Shown piece after piece: positions 1 through 6,163 of a stretch of 7,533 nt of DNA. The notes beneath the pieces are model-generated. The model was given only the letters and a program-made list of their open reading frames with translations. It did not search any database and had not been told where the DNA came from. A program made the position numbers and the translations under genes. The stretch is from NCBI GenBank assembly GCA_947169005.1, contig CAMVOG010000114.1:1-7533 (forward strand), written 5' to 3'. This stretch comes from an uncultured Clostridia bacterium. GTDB lineage: Bacteria; Bacillota; Clostridia; Oscillospirales; Oscillospiraceae. Each line of letters begins with the position of its first letter. Within the stretch, counting starts at the first letter, position 1.

Positions 1-1247
1 CCGCCCGGCTCTGGGGGGCGGAGCATACTTTTTTCTCCGTCAACGGCTCCACCGGCGGCGTCCTGGCCGCCGTTTTTGCCGCCCTGGGGGAGGGGGACCG
101 GGTCCTCTGCGCCCGCAACTGCCACCGCTCGGTCTACCACGCCCTTTCCCTGCGGCGGGCCCGGGTGGAATATCTTTACGGCGAGGCGGAGCCGCTGACG
201 GGGTCCGCCTGCCTCCTCACGCCCCAAAGGGTAGAGGCGGCCCTAAAAAAATGGCCCGACGCCCGGGCCGTGATCGTCACGAGCCCCTCCTATGAGGGCG
301 TCACCCTGGACCTGGCCGCCATTGCGGAGGCCGCGCACAAAAACGGGGTCCTGCTGCTTGTGGACGAGGCTCATGGGGCCCACCTGGGCTTTCACCCGGC
401 CTTTCCCCAAGGGGCCGTGGCCGCGGGGGCCGATCTCACGGTGCAGAGCCTCCATAAGACCCTGCCCAGCCTCACCCAGACCGCCGTCCTGCACATTCAA
501 GGGGGGCGCGTGAGCCCGGATGCCGTGCAAAGGGCCCTGGACGTTTTCGAGACCTCCAGCCCCTCCTATCTGCTGCTGGCCTCCATCGACGGCTGTGTGG
601 ACCTGTTGGAGCGGGAGGGGGAGGCCCTATTCAAGCGCTGGGCAGAGGCCCTGGCGGAGTTCTCCGCCTCTTTGCGTTTGGCAAAGCTCACGCGGCTCCA
701 AGGCGTCCCCGCGGGCTTTGCCCTGGACCCCTCCAAGCTCCTTTTCTCCACACGGGGCACCGACTGCACGGGGCCCGCGCTGCTGGAGCTATTGCGGCAA
801 AGCGGCGTGGAGTGCGAGATGGCGGGGCCCGACTACGTCCTGGCCATGACGGGCCTGGGGGACACCCCGGAAAACCTTACCGCCCTGGCCAGGGCTCTCA
901 CGGAAACGGAAAAACGCATCCGCCGTCTGCCGCTTCGCTGCGGCGGCGGGTTGGGGGAGAAGCGGCCTCCGCTCACCCTCCCCAGGACGGAAAAGTGCCT
1001 GGAGACCTGGGAGGCCGAGGCCCTGCCCGCTGAGGCCGTCCCCCTGGACCGGGCCGCTGGCCGCGTCGCCGCCGAGACGATCTGGACTTATCCCCCCGGC
1101 ATCCCGCTGCTGCTGCCGGGCGAGCAGGTCCCGGAGGGGCTGCCGGAGCTGTTGGCCTCTCTTACTGCCCACGGCATCCGGACGCGGAAAAGCCGATCCG
1201 CAGAGCGAAATGAGATTCAATGCGCAATTGTCACGGCCTACAGATAA
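1..1247 (+). CDS. Orn/Lys/Arg decarboxylase-family PLP enzyme (aminotransferase class I/II fold), 5' end missing
   Basis: Partial gene: the reading frame is open from base 3 to the TAA at 1245-1247, giving 414 visible residues. About 60-70 N-terminal residues of a roughly 480-residue protein are probably outside the window. GTG at 165 is internal, because conserved sequence lies upstream of it. Seen (numbered from base 3): NGSTGG at 14-19, which binds the PLP phosphate; NCHRS at 39-43, whose His would stack on PLP; DEAH at 121-124, with the Asp that contacts the pyridine nitrogen; and SLHKT at 149-153, where Lys152 (456-458) is the expected Schiff-base lysine. A YPPGIPLLLPGE segment near the end is typical of the family's C-terminal domain. 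The protein resembles the short YaaO-like Firmicutes branch, often annotated as lysine or arginine decarboxylase. The substrate cannot be read from sequence, so no symbol is given. In Bacillus the homologue precedes tmk; here an L,D-transpeptidase gene follows after a 27-base gap. Confidence 0.9.
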   Translation, partial: ARLWGAEHTFFSVNGSTGGVLAAVFAALGEGDRVLCARNCHRSVYHALSLRRARVEYLYGEAEPLTGSACLLTPQRVEAALKKWPDARAVIVTSPSYEGVTLDLAAIAEAAHKNGVLLLVDEAHGAHLGFHPAFPQGAVAAGADLTVQSLHKTLPSLTQTAVLHIQGGRVSPDAVQRALDVFETSSPSYLLLASIDGCVDLLEREGEALFKRWAEALAEFSASLRLAKLTRLQGVPAGFALDPSKLLFSTRGTDCTGPALLELLRQSGVECEMAGPDYVLAMTGLGDTPENLTALARALTETEKRIRRLPLRCGGGLGEKRPPLTLPRTEKCLETWEAEALPAEAVPLDRAAGRVAAETIWTYPPGIPLLLPGEQVPEGLPELLASLTAHGIRTRKSRSAERNEIQCAIVTAYR

Positions 1248-1256
1248 ATCAATCAG

Positions 1257-1265
1257 AAAGTGAGG
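1257..1265 (+). promoter_or_regulatory. Ribosome binding site of the L,D-transpeptidase gene
   Basis: AAAGTGAGG is a one-mismatch match to the anti-Shine-Dalgarno complement, and it ends 9 bases before ATG 1275. It decides the start: an in-frame GTG at 1260 falls inside this site and would only add five residues ahead of a normal lipoprotein signal sequence. Confidence 0.65.
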
Positions 1266-1274
1266 ATTCCTTTC

Positions 1275-2045
1275 ATGAAAAAAGTTGTTTTGCTGCCAAT
1301 GCTGCTGGCCCTGCTCATGGCCCTTTCCGCCTGCGCCGCCGCGCCGAAGCAGCCCGCCGGAACCGGCTATGAGGGGATCGACGTGGCCTCCCCCGAATGG
1401 ATCGGGACGCTTGACGCGGCAAAGGACGCACAGCAAATGCTGGTTGTGGCGGCCTTCAGTGAAGATGCCAACGACGCCTGGATTTCCCTGCACGAAAAGC
1501 AGAGCGACGGAAGCTGGCACATGCTTATGACCACGCCGGGCTTTATCGGGAAAAACGGCCTCGGCAAGACCAAAGAGGGAGACGGTAAAACGCCTACGGG
1601 CGTATTTCACTTCAACCGCGCCTTCGGCATCGCGGACGACCCCGGCTGTGCCATCCCTTACGTCAAGGTCGATCAGGATACCTACTGGTCGGGCGACCCG
1701 CGGGAGGGCTTTCATTACAACGAGCTGGTCAGCCTCAAGGATCTGCCCGGCCTTGATCTGGAAAGCGGAGATTCAGAGCATATCAGTGAGTACATCTACC
1801 ACTATCAGTACTGTCTGAACATCAGCTATAACGAAGACTGCGTTCCCGGCTTGGGCTCCGCCATCTTCCTGCACTGCTTCGGCCCCGCGCGGCCCTTTAC
1901 GGGCGGCTGCGTTTCCATCCCGGAGGAGTGCATGAAATACGTGATGCAGCAGGTCGATGAAAATACGGCGGTAGTGATCGATTCCTATGAGACGCTGGCC
2001 GGAAGCGATACCTGGCCCAGCAGCACCTGGCCGCAGGTCAGATAA
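1275..2045 (+). CDS. L,D-transpeptidase (YkuD-type) lipoprotein
   Basis: Encodes 256 residues from ATG 1275. The N-terminus is a lipoprotein signal: Lys-Lys at 2-3, a hydrophobic stretch at 4-17, then the lipobox LSAC with Cys20 as the lipidated residue. The mature protein should therefore be anchored on the outer face of the membrane. Residues about 50-237 match the L,D-transpeptidase catalytic fold of the YafK/COG3786-like branch: GDGKTPTGVF at 102-111, a central HYNEL at 147-151, and the active-site block with His200 and Cys212 in FTGGCVSIP. Cys212 would be the acylated nucleophile that forms 3-3 peptide cross-links or attaches proteins to peptidoglycan. The usual S/T-H-G-C signature is T-G-G-C here, a variant known in this branch. 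Which cross-linking reaction it performs is not visible from the sequence. It has its own ribosome site but no clear promoter. Its GC is somewhat below that of the transporter genes downstream. Confidence 0.88.
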   Translation: MKKVVLLPMLLALLMALSACAAAPKQPAGTGYEGIDVASPEWIGTLDAAKDAQQMLVVAAFSEDANDAWISLHEKQSDGSWHMLMTTPGFIGKNGLGKTKEGDGKTPTGVFHFNRAFGIADDPGCAIPYVKVDQDTYWSGDPREGFHYNELVSLKDLPGLDLESGDSEHISEYIYHYQYCLNISYNEDCVPGLGSAIFLHCFGPARPFTGGCVSIPEECMKYVMQQVDENTAVVIDSYETLAGSDTWPSSTWPQVR

Positions 2046-2152
2046 GCGAGGATGGGCGCGGAAAAGTCCGGCAACAGAGAAGAGACAATTCCGTGTGTAG
2101 TTTCTTCCGCCTATACCTTAAATAAAAGATGACAGGACTTGTGGTGAACGAT

Positions 2153-2704
2153 ATGCTGTATATAATGCGACACGGAAAGACCGAATGGAATGAACTTCAC
2201 AAGCTGCAAGGACGAACCGATATTCCCTTGAATGAAAACGGGCGTTCCATGGCTAAAGCAGCCCATGATGAATATATGAATATCCATTTTGATCTGTGCT
2301 TTACATCACCGCTTAAGCGAGCAACGGAAACCGCGGAGATCGTATTGCGGGGAAGAGACATTCCCATAATAACAGATGACAGACTTGCGGAAATGTCATT
2401 TGGCGCGTATGAAGGGCTGGAAAACTCCTTTCAAATACCAGACTGCCCGATCAACGCCCTCTTCAAAGACCCCGCATCCTATACGGAATCTGTTGGCGGC
2501 GTTGAATCCTTTGAAGAACTGTTTGCCCGAATAGACAGCTTCCTGTCTGACGTGGTTTTGGCCGATGCGTACTTAAGAAAAGATATCCTGATTGTTGGAC
2601 ACGGAGCATTCAATTCGGCTTTCATCTGTCGGCTGAAACAGCTCCCGATATCGGCGCTATGGAGTAGTGGCGTTGAACAATGCAAGCTGCTGCGCCTGCT
2701 GTAG
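2153..2704 (+). CDS. Histidine phosphatase family protein (phosphoglycerate mutase-like)
   Basis: Encodes 183 residues from ATG 2153. The family normally opens with a short strand running straight into RHG, as MLYIMRHGKTEWN does here, and a weak GGTGA lies 5 bases upstream. ATG 2129 (191 residues) and GTG 2144 (AGGA 6 bases upstream) are possible alternatives. Catalytic residues are all visible: Arg6-His7 (the phosphorylated His), Arg56 in SPLKRATETAE, Glu80 in EMSFGAYEG, and His150 in VGHGAFN. It should be an active cytosolic phosphatase of the cobC/GpmB-like branch, but the substrate is unknown. Base composition is unlike the neighbours: two sampled 60-base rows (2221-2340) are about 42% and 47% GC, against about 75% in the MATE gene. 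Codons such as ATA, CGA, AGA and TTA appear. This suggests horizontal acquisition. The C-terminus ends soon after the second His motif at a TAG and may be slightly shortened. Confidence 0.9.
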   Translation: MLYIMRHGKTEWNELHKLQGRTDIPLNENGRSMAKAAHDEYMNIHFDLCFTSPLKRATETAEIVLRGRDIPIITDDRLAEMSFGAYEGLENSFQIPDCPINALFKDPASYTESVGGVESFEELFARIDSFLSDVVLADAYLRKDILIVGHGAFNSAFICRLKQLPISALWSSGVEQCKLLRLL

Positions 2705-2720
2705 TTGCACATTGCTGAAT

Positions 2721-4103
2721 ATGATGAAACATAAATATTTCAACTTTACCCTTCTCCCCGCGATCTTTGCCCTGGCCTGGCCCACCATGCTGGAGCAGAT
2801 CATGCAGACCCTGGTGCAGTATGTGGACACGGCCATGGTGGGCTCCCTGGGCACCACTGCCGTGGCCGCCATCGGCTCCACCTCTACGGTGAACTGGCTG
2901 GTCAGCGGCACGGTGGCGGCCTTCGGCGTGGGCTTCCTGGCCTATATCTCCCAGCGCCTGGGGGCGGGGGAGACGGAAAAGGCCCGCCGGGCGGCGGCTC
3001 AGTCGGTGCTGGCCGTGCTGGTGACGGGGGGCGTCTTCATGGCGCTGACCCTCTCTCTCAGCGGCCTGGTGCCCGCCTGGATGCAGGTGGAGCCGTCCAT
3101 CCGCCCCCTGGCCTCCCGCTATTTCTTCATCGTCTACCTGCCCATGCTGCCCCGGGCTGCCAGCATCATTTTCGGCACGGTCCTGCGGGCGGCGGGGGAC
3201 ACCAGGACCCCCATGAAGCTGGGCCTGCTGGTGAATCTCATCAACCTCGTATTGAACTTCCTGCTTATTTACCCCAGCCGTACCGTGACGCTCCTGGGCC
3301 TGGAGCTGCCCCTCTGGGGCGCGGACCTGGGCGTGGTGGGGGCGGCGGTTGCCAGCGCGGTCTCCTTCGTTGTGGGCGGCGTGCTCATTACCGTGGCCCT
3401 CTGGCGTCATCCTGCCGTCTCACCCAAGGGCTTCTCCCTGCGGCCGGAGGCGGAGGTTTTGAAGCCCTGTCTCCGGGTCGCTCTGCCCAATATGCTCCAG
3501 CGCTTCGGCACCAGCCTGGGCTACGTGGCCTTTGCCTCCATGATCAACGCCCTGGGCGAGGTGGCCACGGCGGCCCATACGGTGGCGAATACCGTGGAGT
3601 CCGCCTTTTATATCCCCGGCTACGGTATGCAGGCCGCTGCCGCAACCCTGACGGGCAACGCCATCGGCGCCCGGGACCCGGAGCGCCGCCGGGACACCTC
3701 CCGGCTGATCCTGCTTCTGGAGGTGGGCATGATGCTCCTCTCCGGCGGGCTGCTCTTTGCCTTCGCCCCGGGCCTGGTTTCCATTTTCAGCAGCGACGCC
3801 GCCGTGATCCTCCTGGGCTCCACGGTCCTGCGCATGGTGGCCTGCTCCGAGCCCTTCTATGGGGTCTGCGTGGTGGTGGAGGGTATGCTCCAGGGAGCGG
3901 GGAAGACGGTCCTGCCCTTCATTTTCAACCTCTGCGGCATGTGGGGCGTGCGCATCCTGGGCACCTTCATCGCCACCCACTTCTTCGGAGGCGGCCTCGT
4001 TGCCGCCTGGGCCTGCATGATCGGGCATAACCTGCTGCTCTTTGCGCTGTACGTGGGGTATTATCGAAAACTCAATGCCCGCCCCTTGACTACAATTCAA
4101 TAA
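2721..4103 (+). CDS. MATE-family multidrug/metabolite efflux transporter
   Basis: Encodes 460 residues from ATG 2721 (ATG 2724 is equally possible), the usual MATE length. The protein is almost wholly hydrophobic with about 12 expected membrane segments in two pseudo-repeat halves. Family marks seen: an N-terminal WPTMLEQIMQTLVQYVDTAM stretch, a first-half loop with RAAGDTRTPMK, the second-half opener LPNMLQRFGTSLGYVAFASM, then GNAIGARDPER, and late EGMLQGAGKTVLPF. MATE proteins export cationic drugs or metabolites using a Na+ or H+ gradient. The cargo and coupling ion cannot be assigned. An in-frame GTG at 2667 would add an unlikely Cys-rich leader overlapping the phosphatase gene, so it was not chosen. 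No Shine-Dalgarno sequence is visible before 2721; translation may depend on coupling to the phosphatase gene, which ends 16 bases upstream. The last codons contain the promoter of the next operon. Confidence 0.93.
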   Translation: MMKHKYFNFTLLPAIFALAWPTMLEQIMQTLVQYVDTAMVGSLGTTAVAAIGSTSTVNWLVSGTVAAFGVGFLAYISQRLGAGETEKARRAAAQSVLAVLVTGGVFMALTLSLSGLVPAWMQVEPSIRPLASRYFFIVYLPMLPRAASIIFGTVLRAAGDTRTPMKLGLLVNLINLVLNFLLIYPSRTVTLLGLELPLWGADLGVVGAAVASAVSFVVGGVLITVALWRHPAVSPKGFSLRPEAEVLKPCLRVALPNMLQRFGTSLGYVAFASMINALGEVATAAHTVANTVESAFYIPGYGMQAAAATLTGNAIGARDPERRRDTSRLILLLEVGMMLLSGGLLFAFAPGLVSIFSSDAAVILLGSTVLRMVACSEPFYGVCVVVEGMLQGAGKTVLPFIFNLCGMWGVRILGTFIATHFFGGGLVAAWACMIGHNLLLFALYVGYYRKLNARPLTTIQ

Positions 4104-4114
4104 TTCGATATAAT
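4086..4114 (+). promoter_or_regulatory. Near-consensus vegetative (SigA-type) promoter for ktrB
   Basis: The -35 box TTGACT (4086-4091, five of six consensus bases) and the -10 box TATAAT (4109-4114, six of six) are separated by exactly 17 bases. The -35 box lies inside the last codons of the MATE gene and the -10 box just after its TAA. Transcription would be expected to start near 4121, leaving a leader of about 30 bases before GTG 4151. The AT-rich stretch stands out sharply from the GC-rich sequence on both sides. The match is seen directly; promoter activity is inferred. Confidence 0.8.
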
Positions 4115-4135
4115 TCTTTATTATTCATCGCCATC

Positions 4136-4147
4136 AAAGGGGGGAGG
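4136..4147 (+). promoter_or_regulatory. Ribosome binding site of ktrB
   Basis: AAAGGGGGGAGG is a long purine run ending 3 bases before GTG 4151. The GGAGG end is closer than ideal, but pairing through the AAAGGGG part gives a normal distance. It supports the GTG start, which also matches where KtrB proteins usually begin. Confidence 0.6.
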
Positions 4148-4150
4148 CGC

Positions 4151-5488
4151 GTGACCCGCAAGCTGCGGCTGAGTCCGGTGCAGACCATTGCCCTGGGCTT
4201 CATTGCCATCATCCTCCTTGGCTCCCTGCTTTTGAGCCTGCCCTTTGCCCAGCGGGCGGGGCGTCCGCCGCTTCCCTGGCTGGACGCGCTCTTTACCGCC
4301 GCCTCCGCCACCTGCGTGACGGGGCTCGTGGCGGCGGACACCTGGAGCCAGTTCAGTCTGGCGGGCCAGGTGATCCTCCTGGTTCTGATCCAGATCGGCG
4401 GGCTGGGCTTCATGTCCTTTGCCATGATCCTGACCCTGGCCCTGGGCCGCCGCCTGGGCCTGCGGGGGCGCTCCATTCTGATGGAGTCCGTCAGCTCCCT
4501 GCAGATCGGCGGGGTGGAGGGCCTGGTGCGCCACATCCTGCTGGGGACGGCCATCGTGGAGGGGAGCGGAGCCCTTCTGCTCTGCTTTGCCTTCGTGCCG
4601 CGCTTCGGCTTCTGGCGGGGCCTCTGGTACGGCGTCTTTCACGCCGTTTCTGCCTTCTGCAACGCGGGCTTTGACCTCATGGGCAGCCTGGAGCCCTATT
4701 CCTCGCTGACCCTGTTTCGGGACGACGTGCTTGTAAACCTCGTCGTCATGGCGTTGATCGTCATTGGCGGCGTGGGCTTTCTCGTTTGGGAGGACCTGCG
4801 GAAGCACGGGCTTCGCTTCTCCCGTTATATGCTGCATACCAGGCTGATGCTCACGGCCTCCGCGGCACTGATCCTGCTGCCCGCCCTGGTGCTTTTCCTT
4901 TCGGAGAAGGACGCCTCCATGGCGGGGCTGAACGTGGGCCAGCGCATCCTGGCCTCCCTGTTCCAATCCGTCTCCGCCAGGACTGCGGGCTTCAATACCG
5001 TTCCACTGGACAGGCTCAGCGGAGGCGGGGCGCTGATGATGACGGTGCTGATGACCGTGGGCGCCGGGGCGGGCTCCACCGCCGGCGGCGTGAAGGTGAC
5101 GACCTTTGTGATCGTGCTGCTCTATGTATGGGCCTTCATCCGGGGGCGCTCGGATGTAGAGGTCTTTGGCCGCCGCCTGGACGAGGGGCAGATGCGCCGG
5201 GCCTTCTGCGCGCTGTGCTTTTTCGTCACCCTGGCGCTGCTGTCAAGCCTTTTGCTGATGCTGCTGCAGCCCCTGCCCATGCAGGATGTGTTCTTTGAGG
5301 TCTTTTCCGCCGTGGGCACGGTGGGGCTTTCCACCGGGATCACCCGGGGGCTTGTCCCTTTGTCGAAGCTGCTGCTGATTGTGCTCATGTATATGGGGCG
5401 CATGGGCAGCATCACGGTGGTCATGGCCGTCGCGGAGAAGAAAAACGCGCGGATCATGAAGCCTGTGGAAAAGATCGTGATCGGATAG
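4151..5488 (+). CDS. ktrB: Potassium uptake protein KtrB (TrkH/KtrB family membrane subunit)
   Basis: Encodes 445 residues from a GTG start; the family is usually about 440-460. It forms the K+-translocating membrane subunit, which works as a dimer on a ring of KtrA. Four channel-like M1-P-M2 repeats are visible, each with a filter loop and its conserved glycine: CVTGL (Gly58), CNAGF (Gly173), RTAGF (Gly280) and TVGLS (Gly392). The glycine-rich intramembrane gate loop of the third repeat is also present (GAGAGSTAGGVK, 304-315). The C-terminus ends in GRMGSITVV followed by a basic stretch and EKIVIG, as in KtrB; the gated, RCK-dependent form is therefore expected. Its stop codon overlaps the ribosome site of ktrA, 11 bases upstream of that gene, which fits coupled production of the two subunits. 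It is the first gene after the strong promoter at 4086-4114. Ion coupling (Na+ in known KtrAB systems) is from family knowledge. Confidence 0.95.
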   Translation: MTRKLRLSPVQTIALGFIAIILLGSLLLSLPFAQRAGRPPLPWLDALFTAASATCVTGLVAADTWSQFSLAGQVILLVLIQIGGLGFMSFAMILTLALGRRLGLRGRSILMESVSSLQIGGVEGLVRHILLGTAIVEGSGALLLCFAFVPRFGFWRGLWYGVFHAVSAFCNAGFDLMGSLEPYSSLTLFRDDVLVNLVVMALIVIGGVGFLVWEDLRKHGLRFSRYMLHTRLMLTASAALILLPALVLFLSEKDASMAGLNVGQRILASLFQSVSARTAGFNTVPLDRLSGGGALMMTVLMTVGAGAGSTAGGVKVTTFVIVLLYVWAFIRGRSDVEVFGRRLDEGQMRRAFCALCFFVTLALLSSLLLMLLQPLPMQDVFFEVFSAVGTVGLSTGITRGLVPLSKLLLIVLMYMGRMGSITVVMAVAEKKNARIMKPVEKIVIG

Positions 5489-5492
5489 GAGG
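5487..5492 (+). promoter_or_regulatory. Ribosome binding site of ktrA, overlapping the ktrB stop
   Basis: AGGAGG shares bases with the ktrB TAG (5486-5488) and sits 7 bases before TTG 5500, the ideal distance, favouring that start. A second purine run AAAAGG (5494-5499) sits 9 bases before ATG 5509, so a start three codons later is also possible. Confidence 0.7.
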
Positions 5493-5499
5493 GAAAAGG

Positions 5500-6159
5500 T
5501 TGAAAACGATGAAGACCATGCTGGTGATCGGCCTCGGCCGCTTTGGGCGGCACCTGGCCTTTTCCCTCACGGACCTGGGCTGCCAGGTCATGGCCATTGA
5601 TAAGGACGAGGACCTGGTGGAAGAGGCTGCCGAGCGGGTGGAGGACGCCCGCATCGCGGACTGCACCGACGAGGCGGTTTTGAAGACCGTTGACGTGGAG
5701 AGCTTCGACTGCTGCTTCGTCTGCATCGGGCAGGATTTCCTGGCCGCTATGGAGATCACCTCCCTGCTGAAGGAGGAGGGGGCCCGCCGCATAGTCGTCA
5801 AGGCCGGCAGTGAGCGCCACGCCAATCTGCTTTTGAAGATCGGGGCGGATGAGATCATCTATCCCGAGCGGGATATGGCCCGCACCTCCGCCGTGCGCTA
5901 TGCCACCGACAATACCCTGGGCAGCTTTGAGCTGGGCGAGGAGTATGCCATCTTTGAAATATCGCCTCCGGAAAGCTGGCTGGGCAAGACCGTTGCCGAG
6001 CTGAACGTCCGCCGCAAATACGACGTGAACGTGATCGGCATTCGCCGGGAGGGGAAGGTGGCTCCCATCACCAGCGGCGACTTCGTTTTCAGCGAGGGGC
6101 AGACGCTGCTGCTGGCGGGGGAGAAAAAAGCCCTTCTGCGGCTGGCGGAAAGAGGGTGA
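5500..6159 (+). CDS. ktrA: Potassium uptake regulatory subunit KtrA (RCK/TrkA-N, TrkA-C)
   Basis: Encodes 219 residues from TTG 5500 (or 216 from ATG 5509), the usual KtrA length. KtrA forms an octameric cytosolic ring that opens KtrB when ATP replaces ADP. Residues about 7-125 form the Rossmann-type RCK_N domain: GLGRFG at 11-16 is the nucleotide-binding GxGxxG loop, and Asp34 in MAIDKDE ends the second strand, where it would contact the ribose. Residues about 138-218 form the RCK_C (TrkA-C) domain, which in Firmicutes KtrA proteins can bind cyclic di-AMP; binding here is inference. The start choice rests on AGGAGG placed 7 bases upstream. The gene lies 11 bases after ktrB and 4 bases before the DUF2461 gene. 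As only one RCK unit is present, it is KtrA-like rather than the two-unit TrkA. Confidence 0.94.
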   Translation: MKTMKTMLVIGLGRFGRHLAFSLTDLGCQVMAIDKDEDLVEEAAERVEDARIADCTDEAVLKTVDVESFDCCFVCIGQDFLAAMEITSLLKEEGARRIVVKAGSERHANLLLKIGADEIIYPERDMARTSAVRYATDNTLGSFELGEEYAIFEISPPESWLGKTVAELNVRRKYDVNVIGIRREGKVAPITSGDFVFSEGQTLLLAGEKKALLRLAERG

Positions 6160-6163
6160 TTGC

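Noticed and set aside
165..167. GTG 165 as the start of the decarboxylase gene
   Set aside because: Conserved PLP-binding sequence (NGSTGG, NCHRS) is encoded in the same frame upstream, so the gene begins outside the window.
1185..1247. Unusual last residues of the decarboxylase as a sign of a frameshift or insertion scar
   Set aside because: C-termini in this family vary, other frames offer no better continuation, and the conserved YPPGIP block is intact upstream.
1228..1256. TTGTCA (1228-1233) as a -35 box for the L,D-transpeptidase gene
   Set aside because: No acceptable -10 box at 16-18 bases; the nearby GATAAA is only 9 bases away.
789..1715. Long open frame on the minus strand (308 codons) across the decarboxylase and L,D-transpeptidase genes
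   Set aside because: It is antisense to two well-supported genes, its translation is low-complexity (Gly, Arg, Pro, Gln rich) and matches no family; such frames are common in GC-rich DNA.
2058..2110. Inverted repeat GCGGAA/TTCCGC after the L,D-transpeptidase gene as a terminator
   Set aside because: Only six paired bases, a loop of about 41 bases and no T-run.
2089..2124. TATACC (2112-2117) or TAAATA as a -10 box for the phosphatase gene
   Set aside because: The matching -35 positions (TTCCGT and neighbours) are poor, so a promoter cannot be supported although the stretch is AT-rich.
2622..3410. Long open frame on the minus strand (262 codons) opposite the MATE gene
   Set aside because: Translation is a His/Gly/Gln/Arg-rich shadow of a hydrophobic membrane protein, with no domain and no ribosome site.
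4121..4966. Long open frame on the minus strand (281 codons) opposite ktrB
   Set aside because: Same pattern of a charged, repetitive shadow of a membrane protein gene; ktrB on the plus strand has full family motifs.
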